A stretch of DNA of 64,000 nucleotides from Monarcha castaneiventris obscurior (lineage: Eukaryota; Chordata; Aves; Passeriformes; Monarchidae): NCBI GenBank assembly GCA_026261815.1, contig JAMPIT010000493.1, positions 8,015,501 through 8,079,500 on the forward strand, in the 5' to 3' direction. Both the position numbers and the translations under genes were made by a program. Below the pieces are notes generated by a model. The model saw nothing but the letters and a program-made list of their open reading frames with translations, did no database searches and was not told where the DNA came from. Shown one piece after another: positions 24,417 through 38,328 of the stretch (positions are counted from its first letter, which is position 1; every line of letters begins with the position of its first letter).

Positions 24417-27400
24417 GCCACGACTGTTTATGTTGCTCTATCACAATCTAAATTTCTGTGTTCTTAGCTATAAGATGATTTTCCAAGACCATCTACTGTT
24501 TAATGGAATTCAGTAAAATTTCACACAATGGCACCTGATGTAAATTTGGATCTGGAGCAAAACTCTTTGTAAATGCTTCAGTTTAATAGGGGAAAATTTA
24601 TTCAATATCAGAGGAAGAACTTCAATAAACAAATGCACAGAATGTGGAGTTAGACATTTCTAAGGGTATTGCTGTGTAGCTTTTACAGTAGCCCTGATGT
24701 TTCCCAAGTCCTAATGAGTGAGACTCTGTCTCGGTGGTGACTCGCCTGCTCCTTCAACAGGCAGATGGTGTTTGCTATTGGGATTTAGTCATACAAGAAA
24801 CAAGGTTCATGTTAGCAACAGCATAAGGATGGTCAATCTGATTTTGTTTGAAATGGTAAGTGAGACCAGAAGCATTTTTATCCCTCAGATAGGAGGGGGA
24901 AAAACTAAGGAAAAAATGAAAATATTTAAAAAGGGGTCTGCTCCACCCATTTTTCACATGTAGAGCTCCCACCATCTCCAGCAAGAGCTGCACAAGAAAT
25001 CTTTGTACAAACATGTCTGAATTTTTTCCAACCTGACTGCCTATTGCTCAGGTTTTGATTTGATACAAGTCTTAGAGTACAAACTTCCAAACTTCAGGTG
25101 GAATATAAAAAATAAAACTCTCTCAAAGGAGAAATTATGCCAAGATGATCTTGTATCTGAAATTTTCATACCACTCCTTGAAGTTCTTATCTGAATGCTC
25201 ACAGAAAATGTAACAGATTTATCACTGGCTCTGTCTTACATAATTCTCATACTCAAAAGAATGATTGAACCCTTTCATCTACTTTTATTTCTCTGTAACT
25301 AGACTAAACCATCAGGGATGGTGCTGCCATTTCAATTTGTGCAATTTTTTGTTCTAAGCCAGTAGGGAGATCCCTTCCTGCAGAGAGGAGCTGGAGTCCA
25401 GAAGACACTGAGTGTCTTTTCTGCCTGCTGAAGGTAATGATTGTTTGGTGAGCTGCATTTCGACAATGGAAAGTACTTCTCACAGAGGTTCATGCTAAAA
25501 CACGCCAGTGCCTTCTAGTCCGGTTCTCAGAAAATTGCAAAGGTAAAACAGAAAAAAAGAAGAAAACCAGCAATGACTAAACTGAAGCAGATCTGTCCTT
25601 ATGCACAAAGGCAGCTCTAAAGGGTGCAACCCTGCCTCCACTGATGGCAATAGTTGTTTTGTCATTGACCTCAATTTAGTTAAGATTTATTTCTAGCAAG
25701 AAAATACAATGAATCAGCTTCATCATCACTTATATCTGCCCAGCTACACTGAATCCAAGGGTATTGATTATGGCAAAAGAGTAGCAATTTTATTAAGGAA
25801 TTCTGATTTATAGAATGCTGTCTCATTCACAGAAAATAATCCTAAAATTGATTGATACATTTCTGATCTTTTTTCAAGTCTCAGTCTTTGCAAGATGCTC
25901 TGTGTGCTCCTTGTGAATGTGTTCCAGGACTTAATTTTATTTTTTTAATAAAAAGATTAATAGGAATATTATTCATTGCTTGTCCACATTTTGAATTATT
26001 TAAAAAAATTTCTGATTATGCCTCAGAGGACCACCATGAGACAAACATGGTGATCCCCGGGTAAGTTACTTGTCCAAACATGCCCAGCCTGTCACTCCCA
26101 GCAATCTCTTCCCAGCAGTTTTACAGAGTTATTTTACCTCTGGAATAAATTGTTTGGAAATGTACTTGCTTGAGTAAATACCTTTGTTTAGGAGGACACA
26201 CTAAGGTTTCCTATTGTGTTTGTTTTGATGTTGAGGGCATTGTTTTCAGGTCTTGATCAAGACTTAAGCCCTACACTGCTACAGATACGAAAAGCTTACA
26301 GTTACATACTGAAGACAGGCAAAAAAAGTATTAACCTTATTTTATATTTGATTAATTGAAACAGAAATTAATACATCAACCTTAAAAAAGATGTCTGTGG
26401 TAGAACAGGGAATTTAGCCTCAGTCTAGTGATTCCAGCTCAGTGCTGTTACCACAAGACACACCTGTAATTTCTTTTTCACTCTAAATGATAATTACTTA
26501 AAGAGAAGTGGTTTCTCTTATCTCCCCCACTAACCATAAACCTTTCATGTTAGTATTATTAGACAACATTTCATCTGGAATGGGTGAATCCTGATGCATC
26601 CTCATGCCTGTGTGGATGTGAGAGCAGAGCCCTCACGTGTGGGCAATTACAGCCCTGGCTGGTGGAGCACCGAGGTTGTGCCCTCTGATCCCCAAACCCC
26701 TGTAGGTGATGATTCATAACTATTAACAATAATTTAAGAAAATCTTTTCCCTGACACAAGTTCCAGGTTCTGACAAAGTGATTTGTTTTCTTTGTTATTA
26801 ACATTCCTAGATTGGTTTTAACAAGAATAGAGGAATGTGCAGCGTGCTGGTATTTGATTTTTTGTGTATGGGTGGGTTTTTATTGGCTTCTCCTTGGCTG
26901 CTTTTGGAATTAGGAATTTGGTTTGGTTTGGTTTCTGTTGGGGCACTACTTTGCAAGCAATGGAAATGGGTATCTCCTGATAACCACCAGCTCAAGGTTT
27001 TACTGCAGGACATTGCTATGGAGGGAGATCAGTCAGACTGGTAACCACTGCAGAGTAAGAAAACTTGCCACTGAAATAATCCTTCTTTTTTCTTAGAGAG
27101 GCAGGAAAAAAAGCAGGAAGAAAATAAACTCACTCTACATTTGAACTTGGAAGTCTCTCTTATGTAGCAGAACTTACCAGTGTGAAAGTAGTGGTGTATA
27201 TTTCTAAATAGTGATTTTCCTGGTAAAATAATGACATTGTAGGCTAGAATCCTGTGAAAAGAGGACTGCTGGGTTTGACTGCTTGGGAAATTCTGCAAGG
27301 AAAGCATAAATAGTAAACAGAGAAGGCAGAAGGGGGGTGTTCTTCCAGCCCAGAGCAGTGCTGTGCAGAGATTCCCAGCCTGCTGACCTGACCCCAAATC

Positions 27401-29321
27401 TCCTTTAGCCTGGCCAAACAGCAGTGTGGAGTCTGCACTAACATATTGTTTGACTTCTTGTTTCTAAGGTAGGATGTTTAGAGCAAACCAGGCACCTTTG
27501 CACTGCATTCTCTTTGTCATGCAGAAACATCCTAAGTGCAAAGAAGTTTTTATGAACTGGTATTTTAAATGGCTGTCTCCGAGGCACAAATATGAGAAAG
27601 CAGCTCCAGGAGCAAATGTAGACTTCTAAATTAATGTCCTCAAAAGGAAATCTGTTTTTATCTATACAAAAGATCAATCAAGGAATAACACCAAACATCT
27701 ACATCCTAAAATCTAAATGTTAGTATGATTCACTGTTGTGATTTGAGGCCCCAGAAAACCATGCAAATTATTTGGTGGTATAAATGTCACTTCCTGCAGT
27801 AATATATAAAGAATCTGACCAGTCAGAGTTTAGAGTTGAGCTTGAAATTTTTCTTTCAACTAATTCCTGCATGCATCTGTGAATCACAAAGCACTACACA
27901 TCTGCTGACTTGCATCAGCAGTATTCTTTACTGTTGCCCAAATTCATGGGAACATGCTTTTGTAGCCTCACAAACAAACAGTTGCAGTGGGAACAGTTGA
28001 CTTTTGCATGCTGTGAAGTGCCATTCTTACTGCTTTCATGTTTGCTTTGCCTTTTCAAGGAAGAAATTACATCCTTAAGATACTTTATCTGCCTAAATTC
28101 CCGTGAATGACAGTTCAGCAATGACACACTGGATGTTGAAAGTCAGTATCCTCCTCTGGTATTTCCAGCTAAAGAAACATGGCCTACTCTAAGTTTACAA
28201 TACCCTGGCACATGATGGCTTACAACTAAACAAGTGATACTGAAACCAGCAGGAGCAGGTACAGATCTCTGGTTAATAGGTGTACAATGAAAATTAAAAT
28301 AAATGAAAATTAAGTTGCAAATGTTCAGCTTTCATGCAAATGGTTTGCCAAACATAGCTCATGTCCTGTTCAAATTGTAGTCATTTTATGCTTCTACACC
28401 AGCTGTGCTATTGAAAAAAGCCAGCTGTTTATCTGGAGTGTACAAGCTCATACAAATTTTAAGAATCAGTTTTTATTAACAATATTTTACAGTGAGTCAG
28501 CTGGTTACATTTTTCAACCATGTACACTATGTGCTTTGTACATAAATACCAATAATATTCTATTATGTAGATTTATCCATGTATTTCCTGCAAGGAATGC
28601 AGATACATTTCCGGAGGCTGTTGCAAAAATCCTCTGCGCACATAAAGAATGGCTAAAAAAGACTTACTGTGTCTCTTGAGCAGTCTGTCAGTACTGCACA
28701 CTGACCACATCTTCTCAGCCCTGTTTCTGAGTACCTGCTCTGATTGTCTGCAAACATGCCCTGCCTTGATTCCAGCTTCCTGCTTTTCATGCACAGTTCA
28801 CTCTGCCTTACAGTGCACAATCAGTTTGATAGCTATCCAACATTACTGAAGCTTTTTCTAAGGCAAAAGCATATTTTATTTGTTTGCCACAATTCATTCA
28901 TGAGATCGTTGTTAATTTAAAGCCTGAAGCTCAAGGAGCTGTTCAGTAAATATCTTAAAATTTTAACTTAGAATGCAGTAAAATGAAGTAAAACTGCAAC
29001 ATAATTTTTGTAGAGGTTACTAAAGGCTTTTCAGCGACATAAACTCTTTTCCTGATATTCCAAGAAAACACTATTTCCATTCTTTGATATTCCACGAAAA
29101 GTCAGAATGGAAAAGCGTGGGCATTCTTCTTGATCCCTGTCACCAATCTCTTTCCAGCAGCAGGCACGAGCCCTGCACATGGGCTGACACAGGACTCAAT
29201 TTCACTCACAGTGAAATGTAACATTCTCCATGGACCAGTGATGGTGAGGGAGAAGCTTGCTCTATTAAACCTGACAGCAAAAGCTGTTACCTGTTTTTCC
29301 ATTAAAACAAACAGGATTTGC

Positions 29322-29337
29322 GGGGGGGGGGGGGGGG
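29322..29337 (+). repeat. G16 homopolymer
   Basis: Sixteen consecutive G's on the plus strand in PITPNC1 intron 1. Such runs form quadruplexes and often vary in length. Confidence 0.85.
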
Positions 29338-31815
29338 AAGAGAAGAAACTGCCTCATGTGCCACGCATATTAAACAAATCTTAGTTGGCCAGAGCTGGGA
29401 CGTGCTGTGGCCAGCCAGCCACAGTGTGTCAAAGGGCTGCGCTGCAAAGCTGGCTTTGAACAGGAAGGTTGACTTCTGTGAAGTGCAGGATTTAAAAATT
29501 TTAGTTATTTTAATTCAGTTCAGTTTAAGCCAGGAGTATTCAGAGTTTCATACATCCTTTGACCCTTTCAAAATTCAATGAAGTGCAGAAACAGACCTGA
29601 GAGTTAGGTTTATCTTTAACTATAAATGGACCAAACACGTGTGCATCTATTCATACTTTTAGAAAATATTTTCTGTTTTTGCATGGCTAATGGTATTTGC
29701 TTAATGCTTAAGTAGAACTTCTTTCCCCTCAGGCTCCTTTTTCTCTAATTACTCTTCTTCAGTAATTACTCATTTTTATGACTTATGAAAATCTCTCTCA
29801 CACCAACACCATCGACTTTCAAGTGCAGAGAATTCAATGCTTTCAGAAAAAAATTTGAGTCAACTTCGAGTTTAGAATCACCAAAGAGACTACAAAGGAT
29901 TCCATAAACTTTGTCAGAATCACAGCAGGGAATAATTCTGCAATTACATTTTTTGGCAAGCAAGTTCCTTACAACGCATTTTAGGCAACGGAATTCTGCT
30001 TACAAATATGAAAAAATGAGAACTTTCTTAGTATGCACAATCTACAATGAATAAAACAGCATCAGAATTTAGTACTTAGTAGTAACAAGCTGAACAAGAC
30101 AAATCCAGTCTGCCTTCTGCAAATTTATTCAGAAGAAAGTGAGATTTTGTTTGCTACTTACAATGAAATAAAAACATATTCACAGTCCAGAATATTTCAT
30201 TTGATTATCACAAATACTTCATCCTACTTTCTGATCTTCTAAAATAAAACTGACTTCAATTTAATTTTCAAAATGCACTTGTTTTATTCCTGCATCCTGT
30301 AGATAAAAATAATGTTATAAAGAATCCAGGGTCTGTAAATAGTTGAGGTCACTCCTGCATCTCTGCATCTAACCCAGGGATCAGGATAATGAAAATATTA
30401 AGGTTATCTGAAGTAATCTGATGGAAGGAAGCACATGAGAGCAATTGCATAAGAAGGAAATGAAGACATACTTTCCTCCCCAGATTTTTGAGATACACTG
30501 AAGTCTCAAAACTATTACCGAAAGAAGATATAATTCTTCCATTTTAGTTAATTAGAACAAACGTTTGCAATTTAAGTACCTATTCTACACATCTGTGACA
30601 AAATCCCCCCATGTTGAAATGAATCATTGCGGTAGGAGCTTATTACTTTTGCACCTATGCACAAACATTTTTTACATGCACAAATCTGTAATAAATGTTG
30701 GGAACACATTTAGGGGAGAAATCTGTTTGCCTGCTACTGACTTACGGAAAATCAAAACTGCAGCCAAATAAACTTTCGGGCAGGAAACCTGGGTTTTGTT
30801 GCAGAACAAAAAGCAGCTGTGACACCTGGGGGTGCACATGAGGGGTCAGGGTGCTCATGTCTTTGTCTAGAGTTAGAGCACCTTTCATTTCAAACTTCTC
30901 CACCTTGAAGGTGCAAGTTCTTTGATGATGTACAGATGAGCAGAATTGCTGCCTTCCAGCACTACACAGAACAGAAGCTCTTGCGTAAGTATAAGCAAAA
31001 TTTCCAGGAAGGACCACATTCCTGACTGACTGACAGGCTACAAAGCTTCCAGAGCAGACATTCCTTCAATACCACATGTACACTAAAGGGAGGATGAAGG
31101 CAAAGAATTCCTGACAAGGGACTCTATAGGCTTAATTCAATTTTATCATGAGCCAGGAATGTGAAGCTATATGGTCTCCAGATGTTTTAGACAGATGGGG
31201 TCACAGCATTAGGCATTCCACCAGTGCTTGTCTGGTTTTAGTGTTCTGTAAGGGAAGTCTAGAACATTACACAAACACAGCCAGCATCTCCTCTGGGACA
31301 GAACCTGGAAACAGTGGAGAGGGAGGTGCAGGAAACAACAACCTGCAGATTTTAACCAATGCAGAACAATTACATGGGTTCATCATACTTAGGAAGATTA
31401 GAGAGGGTGATAATGTTTGGGTGAAATGGGATATAGCTTCTCAAGCTTATACAACAAATACGTATCTCTATATTCCACAGAGCTACCTACAGCTGGATTA
31501 TGCAGGGGCTGTAAGTCACAGCTGGCAATTTATCAGTGCAGATATCAGCATCTCAGAGAATCCAGTGGCACTAATGGAGCCTTGACCATGCACCAGGGAA
31601 CTAAAAGCTCTTCTAGGGCAGATATCCTTGCCTTACCCCTTTGCATGCCAAAACCAGCAGTAATGACCACCAGGAACAGCAGAAGAATGAGCAGCTCCTG
31701 GTTCTGTGCACCCTTCTGAAGTAGCTTGTATACCACCACTAACAGATAAATCAATTCCTCAATACCTCTAAGCAGGAATATCTTTCTTTCCACCATGAGA
31801 ATTTTGTTTCGTGTT

Positions 31816-31864
31816 GTGGCCTTTTGGAAAACCTTCAAGTACAAAGAAGTTTCCAAAAGGCCAC
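31816..31864. repeat. Near-perfect 49-nt hairpin
   Basis: The arms GTGGCCTTTTGGAAA (31,816-31,830) and TTTCCAAAAGGCCAC (31,850-31,864) are exact reverse complements. An inner CTTC/GAAG pairing extends the stem to 19 bp with a 2-nt bulge and a 9-nt loop. Shorter than a normal pre-miRNA; function unknown. Confidence 0.8.
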
Positions 31865-33193
31865 TTCAGCTGGAACAGATCCTGTTGAGTCCAATGGAAA
31901 GCCTCTCCTGTAGACTCCAGAGAGCTTTGTACGTAAGTGAACAAACAGCTTTCCTGCACTCCCTACTCCAGTTAACCACTTCCTCATTAGTTAGAGCCAG
32001 CTGCGTCACTTGGAACGTATCCTTTGGGTATAAGAGTTCATGGTGTACAGTAGCACCAGGGAATAGAGCTGAAAACCGTAACAACAAAATGTATAAATAG
32101 ATAAGAATTCTGTATAGAGAACCTGGTTTTCTTCCTGCAGTCCCTCAGCCCAGCACAGTGCTCTGAGACAGTCATGTGAGCACCGTGTACGTGCATACTC
32201 CAGGCTGGAATCTGCTATCTAAGACACATGTTTGAAATGGAAAACATGTAGCTCAAAGACTTGAAATGCACACACCCCGTAAAAAGCTGGGTTTGGAAAA
32301 AGTCAGAGAATTAATCTAAAGTATTCCGCTGCAGAGCTCAATAATTGACAAAACCCCAAACAAAAACCACACACACACGAGCTGAACAAAAAAACCCTCC
32401 TCACCAGAGTCTAAAAATACAGTTACAAAGAGATCATCGCTTCCTTTCCTGCCACCGAGGGCCTTCTACTCCCCAAACGCTCCTGTCATTGGTTCAGACT
32501 CAGAGAGGAAGTGGTTGCTGCAGCAATGGCAACCCAATGAAAGCTCTTTATCTCCTACATTTTTGATTTTTTTATAGCATGCAGAAAGAGCAGACAGCAA
32601 GACCACAAACTTGTTGCATGGCAACACAGCTTGACCTTCTTTATTACTTTCCATAAAAATAAAGAATTCAGACAAACTTAGAGAATTCTTTGACATATGT
32701 ACCTGTAAATCACTCCTTGGGAAACACAGAAAGGTATAATTAAGGAAAAAGATGGAGGAAAATATTAAAACATGAATGAAACTCATTAAAATGTCCATCC
32801 CCAAACAGGTCTCACAGGTTGGTCAGTAATCTAATTTTAGTCTAACATACTTTTAAATGCATGTGATTCAGTCAAACATATATAGCAGTACATATCTGCA
32901 TTACTTTTAAGTTAAAACATTGCTTTTATAGTGATTTAGACAGTTTCTACTATTTCTACAGGCTTGTGACTGTGAAACATTTTTACGACAAAATTTTTTA
33001 TTCTAAAAACTTTATGAATGCTCAGTTTTGTTAATCAGATAATGCTATGCTTTAATGGAATACTCAGGGATTTCTCCAGCTCAAAGGCTGGGCAAATGCC
33101 TGTTGAAGAATTTCCTCAGTAACAAATCAAGTGCTCTTGTGGACAGTTTCTCAGATTTGTTTTAAATCTCTCTCCCTTATTTGAAAACTTTTA

Positions 33194-33214
33194 GGGTGGG
33201 AGGGGAGGGAGGGG
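33194..33214 (+). repeat. Canonical G-quadruplex-type tract
   Basis: Five runs of three or four G's separated by single bases (GGGTGGGAGGGGAGGG then AGGGG) on the plus strand, which is the template strand of PITPNC1 intron 1. Confidence 0.75.
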
Positions 33215-35653
33215 ATGTCACACTACCTGTTTCCCAAAACAGGGAAACCTCTGACACGTGGTATTTTATGCAGGGCCTGGGAGCTTGACCAGGAAGGTTT
33301 TGGCTGAGTAGTTCAGGGAACAGCTTTAGTGGGAGCTCATGGCAAACTGTTCCTGCAGGATCCACACTGTCACTTTCCAGCCACTTGTTAACCTTTAGAA
33401 TATTCCATTGCTCCATCTCTCACATTCATTCACAGAATGAATACATATAAGGAATGTTAGTGGTTAATTATCCAACCTGGAAACCTAAATTCTCTGTTTC
33501 TCTTTTTTTTTTTGGCTGTTGTTTTGCCTTGTGCTCTGTATGGACTGCAGGATTCTCCTGAGAAGCAGATAACCATCTGGGCACTCTGAATTCCTCACTG
33601 CCACGGCTGAACTGTCTCCAGCACCTCAGACACACAAATTAAAGCTACACAGTGGAGCAGCAGAGCAGGGATATTCCTCAGCTGCACCTTCCTTGATCCT
33701 CAGCCTCTGATACAACTACATCCCAATCTTGAATTAGCAAAGCCACCACAGACAACCAGCCTAAACAGTGCTTCTTTAATATTTTCTTCTATCCAGGCTG
33801 CAGACAATTAGTTAACCCCAAATATATTAATGCATCTAATTCTACTCTTTGATTGAAAGGATGGCAGTGAGCAATTTGCTGTCTCAACTGGTCACAACTG
33901 TCACTGAGAGGCAGCCACCAGTTTGGCTCTGTGGGAAGCTCACAGTGTTACTTCTGTTGGAGCCAAATGGTCATCTTGCTGTGAGCACAAATGCTGACAA
34001 GTAGGGCAATACGTGGGAAGAGACCTGGCATTTCCAGGGGATCCATCCACACACACAAGGTTGGTGTACTGAATATATTCTACTATATACTATATTATTT
34101 ATACACTGTATACTCTAGTTGACCATACTAAACCTGTTGTGTGCCCTTTCTCTTGTCATGATTCTGAGTTACCTCCACAGCCACCTGATAAAATCTGGAT
34201 CACCAATAACTCACACTAAATAAACAAATAACACATAAATGAAGCTATTTTAGAAAAGAAAAAGCGCCCCAGGTATACAATAAAATAGAACAGATAATGC
34301 AGTGGTCTTAAAAATAACATTTAATGCCAAAAAGGGAGGGAAATGAAAAAATCAAAAGAAACTTTTTATTCCAGCTTGTTTCTTTAAATTCAAATTTCAA
34401 AATCAATAATTACTAATGAAAAAATACTTAAGATGTTTAAAGTGAGGCCTAAACACAGAAGAGAAGTTAGTGTTATAAACAAAGTTCTTTCAGGAAAGAC
34501 GCAAGGTTGTACTCAGGGCTGCTGGATGACAAATGTTTTCATGTCATTTTCCCATGGCACTTAGTGACATTAAAACTACAGAGTCTGGCAAGCATGACTG
34601 ATTATTTCTTTATTTTCTCATTCTTCCAATAATTTCTAACACACAAACACATAATGATCATCAACAGAGAACACAAAAGCTTAGATCTGACAACCAAACA
34701 GTCCTTCCAAAAGGGCAAGCTGTGTGTTTAATTCAATTGGATTTAGTGACGGGTCAGAGCTCTTCTCTCACAACTCAGAGGATTCCCATTGCCCAGTTCT
34801 TCCTGAGGTACAGAGAACAAATAAAAGATTTGCATTCTAGCCCCTGAATTACAGCGTGTGGAAGAGAGAAAATGAAGTGTGAGTTTCAGCCTTGGGTTCA
34901 TATGGTATTTCCTGTATTACCTGTCAATGCTGCCTTAATGAAGGCCAGAAAATTCCTCATGTAGCAAATATGCATCACAGCTCTCCCCAAAGGTACAAAT
35001 CTAGCAGATCCAACTCTCATGGCAGTCTTCCACCTTCCTCCATTTCTTTTTTTATGGGCAAAATAGAGTACAGAGAATAAGGATGACTATGCAGCATTAT
35101 GGATCTGATGGCTCTTGGTGGCCTCCTAACAAAATTAAGGAAATTGCTTGAGCAGCACTGAGCACAGGACTGGTACAGAACACACTGACTGCAGGTCACC
35201 CTGAAAGCCACTTTGTTTTTGTTGCCTGAACTCAAAACCTGCAGACCCAAACTTGCTGTAGCTGCCTTAATTTGGGAAGGCTCTTTTTCTTGAAAAAAGA
35301 CCTTCCATTTTTCCTCTCAGCCCTGATGTGTGCTACAGAGACACAATATGCTCTTCTACAGCCAGAAGGTTTGAATTTGAGGCTGGCTATTTATATCATT
35401 ATTCCAGTCCTCCACTGTGCCACAAAGCCCTGACAGCCCCAAGTATTCGACAACTGACTTCCCTGACACAAAGACAGCCACAATGGCTAAATGTCATTCA
35501 CATGAATAAATGCCTATGAACAATCAATTTGTCTTTTTTTTTTTTTATCTGTGGATATGAAAGGATAATTCAGTAATTTCATTACAACAGGAAGATCAAA
35601 CTAGCATTGGTTTTTAACTATTAAAGGCAGTCCTGCAGGGCTGAAATACCACA

Positions 35654-36158
35654 CCTTTCCCTTTCCCTTTCCTTTTCCTTTTCCTTTTCCTTTTCCTTTT
35701 CCTTTTCCTTTTCCCTTTCCCTTCCCTTCCCTTCCCTTCCCTTCCCTTCCCTTCCCTTCCCTTCCCTTCCCTTCCCTTCCCTTCCCTTCCCCTTCCCTTC
35801 CCTTCCTTCCCTCCTTCCCTTCCCTTCCCTTCCCTTCCCTTCCCTTCCTCCCCCCCTTCCTTCCCTCCCTCCTTCCCACCCTACCCCATCCTACCCTATC
35901 CTATCCTATCCTATCTATCCTATCCTATCCTATCCTATCCTATCCTATCCTATCTATCCTATCCTATCCTATCCTATCCTATCCTATCCTATCCTATCCT
36001 ATCCTATCCTATCCTATCCTATCCTATCCTATCCATCCTATCCATCCCATCCCATCCATCCCATCCCATCCCATCCCATCCCATCCCATCCCATCCCATC
36101 CCATCCCATCCCATCCCATCCCATCCCATCCCATCCCATCCCATCCCATCCCATCCAT
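35654..36158. repeat. Compound pyrimidine penta/hexanucleotide array (about 505 bp)
   Basis: On the plus strand the array goes through four blocks: CCTTTT hexamers (about 35,668-35,712), CCCTT pentamers with interruptions (about 35,713-35,875), CCTAT pentamers (about 35,880-36,032) and CCATC pentamers (about 36,033-36,157). CTACC and CCATC intermediates mark the first pentamer boundary. In the PITPNC1 sense the pre-mRNA would carry AAAAGG, AAGGG, ATAGG and GATGG units. The long minus-strand frame rich in Gly, Lys, Arg and Glu across it is only repeat translation. Confidence 0.95.
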
Positions 36159-38240
36159 TGGTGAGATTAATATCACAAAACTCTCAACCTTTATAAAACA
36201 GATGCTTCTATCTTTGCAGCTGAGGTGCCTGTAAAGTCAGTGTGATGTGAAAGGGTTCCTGCATTTCAGTACCTTTGCCACGTGAGTAACTGGCAGACGT
36301 CACTGTGGTGTCACTGTTCCATCTTTGTGAGGACACACATTCAGGGCAACAATGAGGCACGACATGCACTTTCTCAAGTCTAGAAATGCAATCCCAAAGG
36401 GAAAGTTGCAGAGACACACTTGCCTCTCCACTCATCCGTAGACCAAATGATTCCTTAAGGCCATTTGACTGACATTTCTTCTTCCAATGACATCAGAAGG
36501 AAAAAGTGACATTAAGTGAATTCTCAGTTACCATCGGGTATCATGCTCAAAATAATTTTCTACACATCACAACAACTTCATTGAAGTGCCTAAAATTGCA
36601 ATTGCCCCTGCAAGATTTCTAAACTATGAATAAAAATCCTTTTTATTCTTTCAGGAATACAGTAAAACATAGAAGACATTAATCTCAGCCAGCCTCTCAG
36701 AGAACACCATAAGCCTAAAGATCTATATGAATAGTTATTAAGTGACAAGCTCAAAGAAGTGGAACTGCCTTAAATTTTCTTGAAATGAAAGATTAAATGT
36801 GGTTTCAAAGGTTATATGAAAAAGATGATGAAAGAGGATGAGTTTTAAGAGCTATCAAATAATTAACCCGTGAAACAAGCTGAAAATAAGGAATAACACA
36901 GACATGGACTGCAGTGTGAGCTCAGCGTGGGCTGACTTGTTTGGCTGAACTGCTCTGTGCTCCCATGGTGAGATTGTTTCCAACACTCAGCCCAATGTTT
37001 GCAGGTAATCCAGGTGGAGAAAACCAACCCAGAAAGCCCTCAAGACTGTCCTTATTCTCTCAGCTCCCTCTTAGCTTCTGCTAACTATAACTTTTGTTTT
37101 ATCGCTATTTTTTTGGAACAAAAGATACAGGAGCTTATAACTGAAGCCAAATAACCACTCTCATCTCCTGATGATCTGTATTTGACTTGAAGATGGCCAC
37201 TGTCTTACTGAATCTGGCCTAAAATATCAAGAGCAGCTGGTAGTTTGACTTAATCCAGTCCTGCTCTGAAAATAATTCCAATGAAGGCACTTCAGTGCAT
37301 GTGTTGTGTATTTACTAGCTGTCTGTTTATATTGCTAACAATGATGTTGATATTGCAGCAGGTCATTGCCAGTTAAGTCAAACACAAGTTTATGTTACCA
37401 TCAACTATTTATTTTAACACTGACATAGGCAGTGTATTGTGTAAATACGTAGTGGTATTTTTCTGTTAACAGACTTGTATTTAAAATTCATGCTATCAGT
37501 AACAGTAATATGAAATTGAACCACTTACATTGAAGAGATTTGTATCTAAAGTATGAGCAGAGAAAGTAACAGATGACCAGTCATTAACTGGCTAACAACT
37601 GCCATTACAAGAGATTGTTCTCTTGCTGGTAAAAACTCCACTAAATTTTAGTTGCATGATGTTTTACTGTGTCTACTTTAGGCTCAGAAAAACACAATGA
37701 AAATGGCTCAGGAAAGTTTCAGTTGCTGGTAAAAGTAATAGCAATTATTAAATAAAAATGATTCATTGTATTGGAAATAAACGTCAGAATTTTTTTCCTT
37801 TGGAAGGCTCTTATGCCTACAGGGAGCTAGAAAAGGGACTTGAAATTCAACAGACATGTAGTCTTTGCATAAATACTTATGCATGAAAATCCCTTGGCTA
37901 AATATAAACCTTTAAATATAAGTCTTTGCAAATACAGCTCCATATTCTCAAAGAAGCTTTTTAGGGCTTTCCAGAAGAATTATCAAAATACTCTGTTCTT
38001 ACTGCACACTCTCACAGATCCTACTATATTTAGGATACATGTTTTTCGTATCCTTTATCACAGATTTTTTTTCTATTGCTTATTCTCTTCTATCATATTG
38101 GCACTGTGTACATTCGAAATGCTCATTTTATCCATTACTCTCCATTATCTCAAGTGCAGCAGCCTGTGCAGTGCATCCCAAGGTTCCAGCACTGGTGATA
38201 AGAGCCAGCAGCTCACATGAGACCAGATGATCACACATCA

Positions 38241-38328
38241 CATGACGGCCCTGCCCATGGCAAGGGGTGGGACCAGGTGACCTTTAAAGGTCCTTTCCAA
38301 CCCAAACCATTCTATGAGTCTATGATAG
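38241..38328 (+). mobile_element. CR1 LINE 3' end fragment
   Basis: Contains CTGCCCATGGCAAGGGGTGG, GACCTTTAAAGGTCCTTTCC and AACCCAAACCATTCTATGAG followed by TCTATGAT, the CR1 3' terminus. It is truncated to under 100 bp and plus-oriented. Confidence 0.88.

Noticed and set aside
31148..31585. 145-codon plus-strand open frame in PITPNC1 intron 1
   Set aside because: One of the longest frames in AT-rich sequence, but I recognise no domain. A single frame of this size is expected by chance over 64 kb in six frames. A protein search of the whole frame could reopen this.
35601..35879. Minus-strand frame rich in Gly, Arg, Lys and Glu
   Set aside because: Translation of the penta/hexanucleotide array, not a gene.
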